Below are positions 1 through 7,082 of a stretch of DNA of 13,915 nt, in pieces. The number at the start of each line of letters is the position of its first letter. Position 1 is the first letter of the stretch. Position numbers and translations under genes: made by a program. The notes below the pieces were generated by a model. The model was given only the letters and a program-made list of their open reading frames with translations, did no database searches and was not told the origin of the DNA. The DNA comes from Microbacterium sp. (GTDB lineage Bacteria > Actinomycetota > Actinomycetes > Actinomycetales > Microbacteriaceae), in NCBI RefSeq assembly GCF_003248605.1, contig NZ_QFPF01000066.1:1-13915 (forward strand). Direction: 5' to 3'.

Positions 1-1322
1 GCCACACGGTCGTCGCCGTACTTCTCGGTGACGTACTGGATGACCTCGCCGCGGCGCCGGTCGTCGAAGTCGACGTCGAAGTCGGGCATCGAGACGCGGT
101 CGGGGTTGAGGAAGCGCTCGAAGATGAGGCCGTGCTGAAGGGGGTCGAGATCGGTGATGCGCATCGCGTACGCCGCCATCGAGCCCGCGCCCGAGCCGCG
201 CCCCGGGCCCACGCGGATGCCGTTGTTCTTCGCCCAGTTGATGAAGTCCGCCACGACGAGGAAGTATCCGGGAAAGCCCATCTGCACGATGACGTCGGTC
301 TCGTACTCGGCCTGTGCGCGCACCTCGGCGGGGATGCCGCCGGGATAGCGGTACTGCAGCCCCTTCTCGACCTCTTTGACGAACCAGGACTGCTCGGTCT
401 CGCCGTCCGGCACCGGATAGCGCGGCATGAAGTTGGCGCTCGTGTTGAACTCGACCTCGCACCGCTCGGCGACGAGCAGCGTGTTGTCGCAGGCCTCGGG
501 GTGATCGCGGAAGATCTGACGCATCTCGGCCGGCGTCTTGACGTAGTAGCCGTCGCCGTCGAACTTGAACCGCTTCGGATCGTCGAGGGTCGAGCCGGAC
601 TGGACGCAGAGCAGGGCGGCGTGGCTGGTCGAGTCGTGCTGATGTGTGTAGTGCAGATCGTTCGTGGCCAGCAGCGGGATGCTGAGGTCTTTCGAGATGC
701 GCAGCAGGTCGCTCATCACGCGGCGCTCGATGCTGAGCCCATGATCCATGATCTCGGCGAAGTAGTTCTCTTTGCCGAACAGGTCCTGGAACTCGGCCGC
801 GGCGGCGCGGGCCGCGTCGTACTGGCCGAGGCGCAGGCGCGTCTGCACCTCGCCCGACGGGCAACCCGTCGTCGCGATCAGACCCTTGGAGTAGGTCTGC
901 AGCAGCTCGCGGTCCATGCGCGGCTTGAAGTAGTAGCCCTCGAGGCTGGAGCGCGAGGACAGCCGGAAGAGATTGTGCATGCCCTCGGTCGACTGCGACA
1001 GCAGGGTCATGTGTGTGTAGGCGCCCGAGCCCGACACGTCGTCGTCGCTCTGGTCGGGGCCGCCCCAGCGCACGCGGGCCTTGTCGCTGCGGTGCGTGCC
1101 GGGCGTGACGTACGCCTCGATGCCGACGATCGGCTTGATGCCCGCGTCCTTGGCCGCCTTGTAGAACTCGAACGCGCCGAACGTGTTGCCGTGGTCGGTG
1201 ACGGCGATCGCCGGCATGCCCTGACGGGCCGCCTCCTGGACGAGCGGGCCGATGCGCGCGGCGCCGTCGAGCATCGAGTACTCGCTGTGGACATGCAGAT
1301 GAACGAAGGAGTCGGCGGCCAC
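1..1322 (-). CDS. dnaE: DNA polymerase III alpha subunit, N-terminal part (truncated by window edge)
   Basis: This is the replicative DNA polymerase catalytic subunit, which extends DNA 5' to 3' in the Pol III holoenzyme. About 440 codons are visible and the C-terminus lies beyond the left edge. The N-terminal PHP domain opens with [13 protein letters not shown] (residues 8-20) followed by [13 protein letters not shown]. The palm domain shows [10 protein letters not shown] near residues 371-381 and PDFDVDF at 413-419, whose Asp414 and Asp416 correspond to the metal-binding catalytic aspartates known in the family. The start is GTG at 1322. An in-frame TAG lies 12 nt upstream and the three codons between it and the GTG cannot initiate, so no earlier start exists. 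There is no Shine-Dalgarno sequence, but a TAGTCT hexamer ends 6 nt before the GTG, which suggests a leaderless mRNA. The gene is divergent from the Nudix gene. The family call is very secure; the dnaE1-type assignment rests on the early PHP domain and the location. Confidence 0.96.
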   Translation of the reverse strand, partial: MAADSFVHLHVHSEYSMLDGAARIGPLVQEAARQGMPAIAVTDHGNTFGAFEFYKAAKDAGIKPIVGIEAYVTPGTHRSDKARVRWGGPDQSDDDVSGSGAYTHMTLLSQSTEGMHNLFRLSSRSSLEGYYFKPRMDRELLQTYSKGLIATTGCPSGEVQTRLRLGQYDAARAAAAEFQDLFGKENYFAEIMDHGLSIERRVMSDLLRISKDLSIPLLATNDLHYTHQHDSTSHAALLCVQSGSTLDDPKRFKFDGDGYYVKTPAEMRQIFRDHPEACDNTLLVAERCEVEFNTSANFMPRYPVPDGETEQSWFVKEVEKGLQYRYPGGIPAEVRAQAEYETDVIVQMGFPGYFLVVADFINWAKNNGIRVGPGRGSGAGSMAAYAMRITDLDPLQHGLIFERFLNPDRVSMPDFDVDFDDRRRGEVIQYVTEKYGDDRV

Positions 1323-1328
1323 GGATAA

Positions 1329-1334
1329 AGACTA
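1329..1334 (-). promoter_or_regulatory. Putative -10 element of dnaE (leaderless)
   Basis: Minus-strand hexamer TAGTCT fits the actinobacterial -10 consensus TANNNT. It is followed by exactly 6 nt and then the dnaE GTG, so transcription would start at or next to the start codon. No convincing -35 is seen. The TAG of this hexamer is also the in-frame stop that limits the dnaE reading frame. Confidence 0.5.
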
Positions 1335-1400
1335 CGTGGGGCCGCCGACATCGTGCCCGCGGGTCGCGGGGGTTCGCGTCGGCCGATCACGCGTCGAAGC

Positions 1401-1406
1401 TAGGGT
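1401..1406 (+). promoter_or_regulatory. Putative -10 element of the Nudix gene (leaderless)
   Basis: Plus-strand TAGGGT matches TANNNT and lies exactly 6 nt before the ATG at 1413. There is no purine-rich ribosome binding site, so a leaderless transcript is likely. This mirrors the divergent dnaE arrangement across the 90-nt spacer. No clear -35 is visible. Confidence 0.5.
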
Positions 1407-1412
1407 TGCCGC

Positions 1413-1910
1413 ATGCCGACTCCCGACTTCGTCCTCGAGCTGCGTCGACACATCGGACACACGCCGATCCCGCTGGTGGGTGTCACCGCCGTCATCCTGC
1501 GGGCAGCCGGCGCCGCGGAGGACGGCGTCGAGGTGCTGATGGGTCGGCGCAGCGACACCGGAGCCTGGGCCCCGATCTCGGGCATCGTCGATCCCGGCGA
1601 GGAGCCCGCCGACACCGCCCGTCGCGAGTCCCTCGAAGAGGCCGGTGTCGAGGTCGTGGTCGAGCGGATGCTGTCAGTGCATCAGGTGCCGCGGATCACC
1701 CATGTCAACGGCGACCAGGTCGACTACCTCGACATCGCGTTCGCGTGCCGGTGGGTGTCGGGCGAGGCCTGGCCCGCGGACGGCGAGCTGACGGCCCTGC
1801 GATGGATGCCCGTCACCGAGGCTGTGGCGACAGCATCCGAGGGCAAACGACGCGCGATCCGCCTCGCCGCCGCCGCACCCGCGCCGACCGTCTTCGACAC
1901 GGCCGGCTGA
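1413..1910 (+). CDS. Nudix hydrolase (NUDIX domain protein), substrate unknown
   Basis: This 165-residue protein has a Nudix box at residues 57-79: G57, E63, R71-E72, E75-E76 and G78 fit the G-x5-E-x7-RE-x2-EE-x-G pattern. Family members use these acidic residues to bind Mg2+ and hydrolyse nucleoside diphosphate-linked compounds. The usually hydrophobic residue after RE is Ser73 here. The N-terminal strand region (VGVTAVILR, then VLMGRRSDTGAWAPISG) is typical of the small single-domain members. The sequence does not identify the substrate; MutT-like sanitation, ADP-ribose or coenzyme hydrolysis are all possible. It is the only plus-strand gene in the window, apparently expressed from its own leaderless promoter. 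It ends 3 nt from the stop codon of the convergent pseudouridine synthase. Start ATG 1413 agrees with the -10 position. Confidence 0.88.
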   Translation: MPTPDFVLELRRHIGHTPIPLVGVTAVILRAAGAAEDGVEVLMGRRSDTGAWAPISGIVDPGEEPADTARRESLEEAGVEVVVERMLSVHQVPRITHVNGDQVDYLDIAFACRWVSGEAWPADGELTALRWMPVTEAVATASEGKRRAIRLAAAAPAPTVFDTAG

Positions 1911-1913
1911 GCG

Positions 1914-2834
1914 TCAATCGCCCCGCAGAATCTCCAGCGCACGGGCGAGATCGGCGGGGTACTCGCTCCCGAACACGGACCACTGTCCCGTGGCGGGATG
2001 CGCGAAGGCCAGCACCTTCGCGTGCAGCCACTGGCGGGTGAGCCCCAGACGCGTCGAGATCGTCGGGTCCGCCCCGTAGAGGGGGTCGCCGACGCAGGGA
2101 TGCCGGTGCGCGGCCATATGCACACGGATCTGATGAGTGCGCCCGGTCTCGAGATGGATCTCGAGCAGGGAGGCGCCGGGGAACGCCTCGATGGTCTCGT
2201 AGTGGGTGACCGAATCCTTGCCCGTGGGCGTGACCGCGAACTTCCAGGAGTGCGTGGGGTGCCGCCCGATGGGGGCATCGATCGTCCCCGAGAGCGGGTC
2301 GGGGTGCCCCTGCACGACCGCGTGATAGATCTTCTCGACCTCGCGCTCCTTGAAGGCTCGCTTGAGCGCGGTGTAGGCGCCCTCGGTCTTGGCGACCGCC
2401 ATCAGGCCGCTCGTGCCGACATCCAGGCGATGGACGACGCCCTGCCGCTCGGGCGCGCCGGTCGTCGCGATGCGGAAGCCGGCGGCGGCCAGGGCACCCA
2501 GGACCGTCGGTCCTTCCCAGCCCACGGAGGGATGCGCGGCGACGCCTGCCGGTTTGTCGACGACGACGATCTCGTCATCGTCGTACACGATGCCCAGCTC
2601 CGGCACCGCGACCGGAACGATGCGCGGCTCCTCCTTGGCCTGCCAGTCGACGTCGAGCCACGAGCCGGCACCGACGCGGTCGGACTTGCCCACCGCCCGT
2701 CCATCGAGCGTGACGCCGCCGCTCGCGACGACCTCGGCCGCGAAGGTCCGCGAGAATCCCAGCATCTTGGCGAGCGCGGCGTCCATACGCTCGCCGTCGA
2801 GCCCGTCCGGTACGGGCAGCCGTCGTGAGGGCAC
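1914..2834 (-). CDS. rluD: RluA-family 23S rRNA pseudouridine synthase, RluD-type
   Basis: This 306-residue enzyme converts uridine to pseudouridine in RNA, probably 23S rRNA. An S4-like RNA-binding domain covers about residues 12-70. The catalytic domain follows, with [11 protein letters not shown] at 135-145, in which Asp138 is the expected nucleophile. GRTHQIRVH at 231-239 and CVGDPLYG at 247-254 are further RluA/RluD signatures. The S4 domain and length favour RluD over the shorter RluA/RluC types, but the exact uridine target is inferred. The start is GTG at 2834, two nt after the lspA stop, with a GAGG 8 nt upstream inside the end of lspA, so it is likely translated from the lspA mRNA. 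lspA followed by this gene is a conserved bacterial pairing. The 3' end nearly abuts the convergent Nudix gene. Confidence 0.92.
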   Translation of the reverse strand: MPSRRLPVPDGLDGERMDAALAKMLGFSRTFAAEVVASGGVTLDGRAVGKSDRVGAGSWLDVDWQAKEEPRIVPVAVPELGIVYDDDEIVVVDKPAGVAAHPSVGWEGPTVLGALAAAGFRIATTGAPERQGVVHRLDVGTSGLMAVAKTEGAYTALKRAFKEREVEKIYHAVVQGHPDPLSGTIDAPIGRHPTHSWKFAVTPTGKDSVTHYETIEAFPGASLLEIHLETGRTHQIRVHMAAHRHPCVGDPLYGADPTISTRLGLTRQWLHAKVLAFAHPATGQWSVFGSEYPADLARALEILRGD

Positions 2835-2836
2835 TC

Positions 2837-3454
2837 TCAGACCTCGCGGGAATCCGGCGCGGGGGCGGTGCCGGTCGCCGCATCCACGCTCTCGCCGTCG
2901 GAGGCGCGTCGGTCGCGGGTGCCGTCCATATGGATGCCGAGCAGGACCAGCAGCGCGATCGCGATCATGTCGAGCACGATGAAGATGTCGGCGATGTTGT
3001 AGATCGCGGGCATCATCCAGGGTGTCGAGAGGAAGTCGACGACATGCCCCACGGGAAATCCGGGATCACGGAAGAGCCGGTCCGCAAGATTACCGAGAAC
3101 GCCGCCGAGCAGCAGACCGAGCGTCAGCGCCCACAGGCGCGAACGCACGCGCGTGAACATGAGCCAGATGATCGCCAGGGCGACGGCCGCGAGGGCGATG
3201 GTGAAGATCCAGGTGACCTCCTCGCCGAGCGAGAAGGCCGCGCCGGGGTTGAACACCAGCACGAAGATCAGCACGTCGCCGAGGATCTGCACGGGCTCGC
3301 CCGGCTCGAGGTGCGCCAGGGCGAGCTGCTTGGTCAACTGATCGGCGGCCAGCACCCCCACCGCGAGGATCGCGATGAGGGCGCCGGCCGCCGACCGATG
3401 CAGAGGAGGTCGCCGCCCTGCGATCCGCTCGGGTGCGGGGCTGCGGGAGGCCAA
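2837..3454 (-). CDS. lspA: Lipoprotein signal peptidase (signal peptidase II)
   Basis: This 205-residue integral membrane aspartyl protease cleaves signal peptides from diacylated prolipoproteins. Four hydrophobic segments are visible (about 22-43, 59-76, 81-100, 153-175). Conserved motifs are VFNPGAAFS (67-75), GNLADRL (121-127, catalytic Asp125) and NIAD (153-156, catalytic Asp156). The C-terminus carries an acidic, probably disordered, tail of about 30 residues, and the N-terminus about 20 basic residues. The start appears to be TTG at 3454. An in-frame TAG (the divIVA stop) lies two codons upstream, and the next ATG/GTG/TTG-type codon falls inside the first membrane helix. No good ribosome binding site precedes it, so translation is probably coupled to divIVA. 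It is followed by rluD after 2 nt. The product is certain; the start is less so. Confidence 0.93.
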   Translation of the reverse strand: MASRSPAPERIAGRRPPLHRSAAGALIAILAVGVLAADQLTKQLALAHLEPGEPVQILGDVLIFVLVFNPGAAFSLGEEVTWIFTIALAAVALAIIWLMFTRVRSRLWALTLGLLLGGVLGNLADRLFRDPGFPVGHVVDFLSTPWMMPAIYNIADIFIVLDMIAIALLVLLGIHMDGTRDRRASDGESVDAATGTAPAPDSREV

Positions 3455-3457
3455 AGC

Positions 3458-4051
3458 CTAGAGACCGATGGCCGACACGGGCGTGGCACCCGAGTTCGAA
3501 CCGCTCGCCTCGAGATCGCGCAGCTGACCCTCGATGTAGCTGCGCAGCTGCGCCCGATAGTCGCGCTCGAACGTGCGCAGCTCGGTGATGCGGCCCTCGA
3601 GCACCTGACGCTCCTTCTCGAGGCGCGCCGTCTCTTCACGCTGCTTGGCCTCGGCCTCGGCGACGATGCGCGAAGCGGTGGCCTGAGCCTCGGAGACGAG
3701 CTTGTCGCGCTGCGAGATGCCCTCGGCGACGTGCTCGTCGTGCAGGCGCTGAGCCAGCTCGATGATGCCGGCGCTCGTGGCGGCGGGAGCACCGCCGGAG
3801 GCGGCGGGGGCCGGAGCCTCCTCGACCGGGGCGGGAGCCTCGGCGACGGGCGCCGGGGCCGCGGCCTCGGGCTTCTCACCAGACTCGTACGCGGCGAGCT
3901 TGGCCTTCAGCTCCTCGTTCTCGGCGATCGTCTTGCGCCACTCGACGACGATCTCGTCGAGGAAGTCGTCCACTTCTTCGGGGTCGAAGCCCTCTTTGAA
4001 GCGGACGTGCTGGAACTGCTTCGTGACGACGTCATCGGGGGTCAGAGCCAT
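3458..4051 (-). CDS. divIVA: DivIVA/Wag31-type polar growth and septum-site protein
   Basis: This 197-residue coiled-coil protein belongs to the family that gathers at curved membrane and directs polar peptidoglycan synthesis in Actinobacteria. The N-terminal DivIVA lipid-binding domain begins MALTPDDVV and includes GFDPEEVDDFLDEIV (21-35). A first coiled coil runs to about residue 57. An Ala/Pro/Glu-rich flexible linker (60-92) is followed by a second heptad-rich region (about 95-182) with RDYRAQLRSYIEGQLRDLE near its end. I choose ATG 4051 over an in-frame ATG at 4069. The protein then starts like known family members, and an AGAGGA sits 8 nt upstream, in the segment the longer form would have to translate. 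The gene follows yggT after a spacer with its own likely promoter. Its TAG stop is followed in the same frame by GCT and then the lspA TTG. Confidence 0.95.
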   Translation of the reverse strand: MALTPDDVVTKQFQHVRFKEGFDPEEVDDFLDEIVVEWRKTIAENEELKAKLAAYESGEKPEAAAPAPVAEAPAPVEEAPAPAASGGAPAATSAGIIELAQRLHDEHVAEGISQRDKLVSEAQATASRIVAEAEAKQREETARLEKERQVLEGRITELRTFERDYRAQLRSYIEGQLRDLEASGSNSGATPVSAIGL

Positions 4052-4059
4052 GGGATCCG

Positions 4060-4065
4060 TCCTCT
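4060..4065 (-). promoter_or_regulatory. Ribosome binding site of divIVA
   Basis: Minus-strand AGAGGA with 8 nt to ATG 4051. It decides the start, because the alternative ATG at 4069 lies upstream of this site and has no comparable motif. Confidence 0.7.
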
Positions 4066-4086
4066 TCATCTCTCGTGGTCCATCGG

Positions 4087-4118
4087 GCGCCCGGTGGGGC
4101 GCGAACTACATCAGCATA
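4087..4118 (-). promoter_or_regulatory. Putative divIVA promoter and leader hairpin
   Basis: Minus-strand TATGCT (4113-4118) fits TANNNT and would start transcription near 4106, giving a leader of about 55 nt. Just inside that leader is a perfect 6-bp hairpin, GCGCCC / GGGCGC with a 4-nt loop (4087-4102), well ahead of the AGAGGA ribosome binding site. No good -35 is seen. The -10 assignment is tentative; the hairpin is directly visible. Confidence 0.35.
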
Positions 4119-4141
4119 GTCCAGGGGTTTTCGCCAGGCGA

Positions 4142-4165
4142 GGCGCCGGGGCTCCGCCCGGTGCC
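4142..4165 (-). terminator. Terminator-like hairpin after yggT
   Basis: A 9-bp inverted repeat, GGCGCCGGG / CCCGGTGCC with one G-T pair and a 6-nt loop, lies 10 nt beyond the yggT stop. A U-tract is absent, as is usual in GC-rich actinobacteria. A TCGC-CTG-GCGA mini-hairpin and an AAAACCCC run follow. It could end the sepF-yggT transcript before the divIVA promoter. Confidence 0.45.
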
Positions 4166-4175
4166 GCGGCCCGGA

Positions 4176-4481
4176 TCACGCCGTCGCGGCGATCGAGCGC
4201 GTGATCCCGAGCAGGACGAAGCACAGGATCATCGTGATCGTGAAAGCGAGATCGATCGCGACCGGCCCGATCCTCAGCGGCGGAATGAGTCGCCGGAAGA
4301 ATCGGATCGGCGGATCGGTGACGGTGTAGACGACCTCGGCCGCCACCAGCCCCGCGCCCTTCGGCCGCCACTCGCGATTGAACACGGGGATGTACTCGAG
4401 TACGAGCCGCGCGAGCAGGACGAAGACGTAAAGGAGGAGGAGGGCGTTGAGGATCGACGCGATCAGGCCCAGCAGTTGCAC
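4176..4481 (-). CDS. YggT/YlmG family membrane protein (SepG-like)
   Basis: This 101-residue protein has two hydrophobic segments (about 3-28 and 73-97) around the family signature TDPPIRFFRRLIPPLRIGPVAIDLAF. In Streptomyces the equivalent gene (sepG/ylmG) lies between sepF and divIVA and helps localise SepF; a similar role here is inferred from position. The start is GTG 4481, 9 nt after the sepF stop. An AAGA directly touching the GTG is too close to be a normal ribosome binding site. However, a TAGTCT hexamer overlapping the sepF stop lies exactly 6 nt before the GTG, so a leaderless transcript is possible in addition to read-through from sepF. A hairpin follows the gene. Confidence 0.9.
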   Translation of the reverse strand: MQLLGLIASILNALLLLYVFVLLARLVLEYIPVFNREWRPKGAGLVAAEVVYTVTDPPIRFFRRLIPPLRIGPVAIDLAFTITMILCFVLLGITRSIAATA

Positions 4482-4487
4482 TCTTAC

Positions 4488-4493
4488 AGACTA
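4488..4493 (-). promoter_or_regulatory. Putative internal -10 element of yggT (leaderless), overlapping the sepF stop
   Basis: Minus-strand TAGTCT begins with the TAG stop of sepF and is separated by 6 nt (GTAAGA) from the yggT GTG. Hexamer and spacing are identical to those in front of dnaE. No clear -35 was found in the end of sepF. Confidence 0.42.
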
Positions 4494-4955
4494 CGGCTGC
4501 GAGAAGGGCGCGGCTTCCGGATCGGCGTGCGCGATCGCGCCGTCGCCCGAGACCGCCACGTGCTCGGGAGAGAGCAGGAAGACCTTGCTCGTCACCCGCT
4601 CGATGCGTCCGAACAGGCCCAGCGAGAGTCCGCTGGCGAAGTCGATGAGCCGACGCGCATCGGCGTCCGACATCTGCGACAGATTGATGATGACCGGCAC
4701 GCCCTCGCGGAAGTTCTCGGCGATCACCTGGGCGTCGCGGTACTGCTTGGGGTGCACCGTGAGAATCTCGGTGAGGCCGCCCACGGCGGGCTGGCGCACG
4801 GCAGCGGGCTTGCGGATCGGGGTGACCGTCGCGGTCGCCTCGACCGGCTGCACGCGCTGACGCTGCGGCTGCGGCTGCGCCTGCGGTTCGTCGACGACGT
4901 CTTCTTCGTCGGCGAGGCCGAGGTACACCATGGTCTTCTTGAGCGGGTTCGACAT
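4491..4955 (-). CDS. sepF: Cell division protein SepF
   Basis: This 154-residue protein anchors FtsZ to the membrane; SepF binds the FtsZ C-terminal peptide. The N-terminal helix [19 protein letters not shown] is the amphipathic membrane-binding segment. A Gln/Pro-rich linker (24-57) leads to the compact C-terminal domain (about 62-138) with the recognisable stretches [19 protein letters not shown] and [22 protein letters not shown]. Actinobacteria lack FtsA and ZipA, so SepF is expected to be the main tether. ATG 4955 is chosen because GGAGG lies 5 nt upstream and the protein then begins like other SepFs. The same frame stays open further upstream but only into the preceding gene. The gene follows yggS after 32 nt and ends 9 nt before yggT. 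Confidence 0.96.
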   Translation of the reverse strand: MSNPLKKTMVYLGLADEEDVVDEPQAQPQPQRQRVQPVEATATVTPIRKPAAVRQPAVGGLTEILTVHPKQYRDAQVIAENFREGVPVIINLSQMSDADARRLIDFASGLSLGLFGRIERVTSKVFLLSPEHVAVSGDGAIAHADPEAAPFSQP

Positions 4956-4960
4956 CGCAT

Positions 4961-4965
4961 CCTCC
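4961..4965 (-). promoter_or_regulatory. Ribosome binding site of sepF
   Basis: Minus-strand GGAGG with a 5-nt spacer to ATG 4955. It decides the start against an upstream extension of the same frame. Confidence 0.75.
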
Positions 4966-4987
4966 GTGTTGCTCGTCTTATTCGAGG

Positions 4988-5686
4988 CTATCCGCGGGTG
5001 GGGCGGATGCCGGTGATTGCGGAACCGATCCGCAGGTGTGTCGCGCCCATCTCGATCGCCGCCTCGAAATCGCCGGTCATTCCGGCTGAGATCCAGGTGG
5101 CATCGGGGGCGATCCGGCGCACGCTCTCGGCGACGCCGGCCAGGCGTTCGAAGGCGCGTGCGGGCTCTTCGTCGAGCGGCGCCACGGCCATGACGCCGCG
5201 CAGGCGCAGGCCGCGGCATCCCCTCACGTGCTCGGCGAGAGCCTCGGCCTCGGCCGCGGGTACTCCACCGCGCCCCTCGGCCTCGCTCAGACCGATCTGG
5301 AGCAGGACGTCCAGCGGCGGCTCCCCCTCGGCCTCCGCCGCATCCAGAGCGTCGGCCAGGCGAGCCCGGTCGACGGAATGGACCACGTCGGCCGCCTGCC
5401 GGATGGGCCGCGCCTTGTTGGTCTGCGCCTGTCCGATGAAATGCCAGCGCAGGGCGGCAAACTCGCGCCCGTCGAGTTCCGCACGTTTGGCGGTGAGCTC
5501 CTGCTGCCTGTTCTCGCCGACATCGCGCACGCCCAGTCCGTGCAGCTCGCGGACGAGGGAGGCGGGATGGAACTTGGTCACGACGATGCGCGTGATCGCG
5601 GCGGGGTCTCGACCGGCGCGGCGGGCCGCATCGGCGATGCGCAGATCGATCGCCGACAGACGCTCGGCGAGCGGAGGCGTGGTCAC
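4988..5686 (-). CDS. yggS: PLP-binding homeostasis protein, YggS/YlmE/PROSC family
   Basis: This 232-residue single-domain TIM-barrel protein, of normal family length, binds pyridoxal 5'-phosphate and is linked to vitamin B6 and amino-acid homeostasis; no enzyme activity is established. The PLP lysine is Lys38 in [16 protein letters not shown] (57-63), [11 protein letters not shown] (81-91) and [25 protein letters not shown] (about 200-224) are all family signatures. The start is GTG 5686 with GAGGAG 8 nt upstream. It sits between ftsZ and sepF as in many Gram-positives. The ylmD/pgeF gene that usually precedes it is missing here. A strong hairpin separates it from ftsZ, so it may be expressed partly on its own. 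Confidence 0.94.
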   Translation of the reverse strand: MTTPPLAERLSAIDLRIADAARRAGRDPAAITRIVVTKFHPASLVRELHGLGVRDVGENRQQELTAKRAELDGREFAALRWHFIGQAQTNKARPIRQAADVVHSVDRARLADALDAAEAEGEPPLDVLLQIGLSEAEGRGGVPAAEAEALAEHVRGCRGLRLRGVMAVAPLDEEPARAFERLAGVAESVRRIAPDATWISAGMTGDFEAAIEMGATHLRIGSAITGIRPTRG

Positions 5687-5717
5687 CTGTCGCGCTCCTC
5701 GGGGGTGGAATCTCGCA

Positions 5718-5754
5718 CGGACGGGCCCGGCGCGCGTGTCGCCGAGCCCGTCCG
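5718..5754 (-). terminator. Strong hairpin between ftsZ and yggS
   Basis: A 9-bp perfect stem (CGGACGGGC / GCCCGTCCG), one C/A mismatch, 5 more pairs and a 7-nt loop. It starts 16 nt after the ftsZ stop and has no U-tract. It could terminate or attenuate ftsZ mRNA or protect its 3' end. Enough room remains for the yggS ribosome binding site downstream. Confidence 0.55.
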
Positions 5755-5770
5755 CAGGGTATGTCTCGGA

Positions 5771-6940
5771 CTACTTGAGGAAGTCCGGGATGTCGAGGTC
5801 GTCATCGCCGAAGGCCGACTCGAAACCGGTCGACTCGGGCACGATCGGGCCGCTCGCCGAGCCGACGGCGACCGACTCGCGCACGGGTGCCTTGGGCTCG
5901 GGTGCCCGGGTGGCCTCCGCGGCGGGCGCATCGATCGAGGGCAGGGCGGGCGCCTGACGCTGCGCCACGACCGGCTCGATCTTGGGCGTCGGCTCGCCGC
6001 CGTCGAATCCCGCGGCGATGACCGTGACACGCACCTCGTCACCGAGGGTGTCATCGATGACCGTGCCGAAGATGATGTTGGCCTCGGGGTGCGCGGCCTC
6101 CTTCACCAGCTGCGCGGCGTCGTTGATCTCGAAGATGCCGAGGTTCGATCCGCCCTGGATCGACAGCAGCACGCCGTGCGCACCCTCGATCGAGGCCTCG
6201 AGCAGAGGCGATTCGACGGCCAGCTCGGCCGCCTTGATCGCCCGGTCGGCGCCGCGGGCCGACCCGATCCCCATGAGGGCCGAGCCCGCGCCCTGCATGA
6301 CCGACTTGACGTCGGCGAAGTCGAGGTTGATCAGGCCGGGCGTCGTGATCAGGTCGGTGATGCCCTGAACACCGGCGAGCAGGACCTGGTCGGCCGTCGC
6401 GAACGCCTCGATCATCGAGATGCCGCGGTCGCTGATCTCGAGCAGACGGTCGTTCGGCACCACGATGAGGGTGTCGACCTCTTCTTTGAGGCGTCCGACG
6501 CCGGTCTCGGCCTGCGTCTGGCGTCGACGACCCTCGAACGAGAAGGGCTTGGTGACCACACCGATCGTCAGCGCGCCGATCGACTTGGCGATCTTCGCGA
6601 CGACCGGTGCACCGCCGGTGCCGGTGCCACCGCCCTCGCCCGCCGTGACGAAGACCATGTCGGCGCCGCGCAGGGCCTCCTCGATCTCCTCGGCGTGGTC
6701 CTCCGCCGCGCGTCGGCCCACCTCGGGGTCGGCGCCCGCGCCGAGACCCCGCGTGATCTCTCGGCCGACGTCGAGCTTGACGTCGGCGTCGCTCATCAGC
6801 AGCGCCTGCGCATCGGTGTTGATCGCGATGAACTCGACCCCGCGCAGGCCGAGCTCGATCATGCGGTTGACGGCGTTGACGCCGCCGCCGCCCACGCCGA
6901 CCACCTTGATGACGGCGAGGTAGTTCTGGTTCTGGCTCAT
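5771..6940 (-). CDS. ftsZ: Cell division protein FtsZ
   Basis: This 389-residue tubulin-like GTPase forms the Z ring. The N-terminal nucleotide-binding domain contains [13 protein letters not shown] (15-27) and the tubulin signature GGGTGTG at 103-109. The T7 synergy loop NLDFAD (205-210) supplies the catalytic acidic residues Asp207 and Asp210. The C-terminal domain ends near residue 314. A Pro/Ala-rich linker of about 60 residues and the conserved tail DLDIPDFLK (381-389) follow; this tail is the expected contact for SepF and FtsW. The frame is open 51 codons upstream of ATG 6940, but GGAGG 5 nt before that ATG and the normal [15 protein letters not shown] beginning fix the start. It follows ftsQ after a 175-nt spacer that probably holds its promoter. 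Confidence 0.98.
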   Translation of the reverse strand: MSQNQNYLAVIKVVGVGGGGVNAVNRMIELGLRGVEFIAINTDAQALLMSDADVKLDVGREITRGLGAGADPEVGRRAAEDHAEEIEEALRGADMVFVTAGEGGGTGTGGAPVVAKIAKSIGALTIGVVTKPFSFEGRRRQTQAETGVGRLKEEVDTLIVVPNDRLLEISDRGISMIEAFATADQVLLAGVQGITDLITTPGLINLDFADVKSVMQGAGSALMGIGSARGADRAIKAAELAVESPLLEASIEGAHGVLLSIQGGSNLGIFEINDAAQLVKEAAHPEANIIFGTVIDDTLGDEVRVTVIAAGFDGGEPTPKIEPVVAQRQAPALPSIDAPAAEATRAPEPKAPVRESVAVGSASGPIVPESTGFESAFGDDDLDIPDFLK

Positions 6941-6945
6941 GCCGG

Positions 6946-6950
6946 CCTCC
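6946..6950 (-). promoter_or_regulatory. Ribosome binding site of ftsZ
   Basis: Minus-strand GGAGG with a 5-nt spacer to ATG 6940. It rules against the upstream in-frame start at 7093. Confidence 0.75.
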
Positions 6951-6961
6951 GTGTCCCCGAA

Positions 6962-6985
6962 CCTGGTTTTACCCTGGTCTAAACC
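6962..6985 (-). repeat. Tandem CCTGGT repeats in the ftsZ leader
   Basis: On the plus strand CCTGGT occurs at 6962-6967 and 6973-6978, an 11-nt period, each within a longer unit. On the minus strand these read GGTTTAGACCAGG (6973-6985) and GGTAAAACCAGG (6962-6973), i.e. GGT-N3/4-ACCAGG twice. They lie 22-45 nt before the ftsZ ATG. Spacing of about one helical turn fits a protein-binding site, but no known regulator is recognised. Confidence 0.4.
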
Positions 6986-7009
6986 TTCAACCTCAAGTAG
7001 AGGTATAAA

Positions 7010-7030
7010 GAAATGCCCGGTATGCATTTC
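7010..7030 (-). promoter_or_regulatory. Inverted repeat in the ftsQ-ftsZ spacer
   Basis: A perfect 7-bp inverted repeat, GAAATGC / GCATTTC with a 7-nt loop, lies in an 80-nt stretch (6961-7040) of only about 43% G+C. On the minus strand it is followed by TTTATACC, which could be part of a -10 element or the tail of a weak terminator. The ftsZ promoter most likely lies in this stretch. A TANNNT match (TACCTT, 7040-7045) is present, but I cannot assign a full promoter. Confidence 0.35.
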
Positions 7031-7050
7031 CGTATTCACAAGGTAGGTCG

Positions 7051-7082
7051 CGCCCGCGCCACGACCCGCAAGCGCGTGGGCG
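7051..7082 (-). terminator. Possible terminator hairpin after ftsQ
   Basis: CGCCC-GCGC (7051-7059) pairs with GCGC-GT-GGGCG (7072-7082): 9 pairs with a 2-nt bulge and a 12-nt loop. It lies about 34 nt beyond the ftsQ stop. The 11-mer GGCGTGTCGCG at 7079-7089 is identical to part of the palindrome downstream of murG. Confidence 0.35.

Noticed and set aside
4111..4371. Small minus-strand open frame overlapping the end of yggT
   Set aside because: It is in another frame of yggT and its spacer, has no ribosome binding site, and is explained by GC-rich codon bias.
4956..5219. Upstream extension of sepF to about 242 residues
   Set aside because: The added part is Arg-rich, lies inside yggS in another frame, and GGAGG directly precedes ATG 4955.
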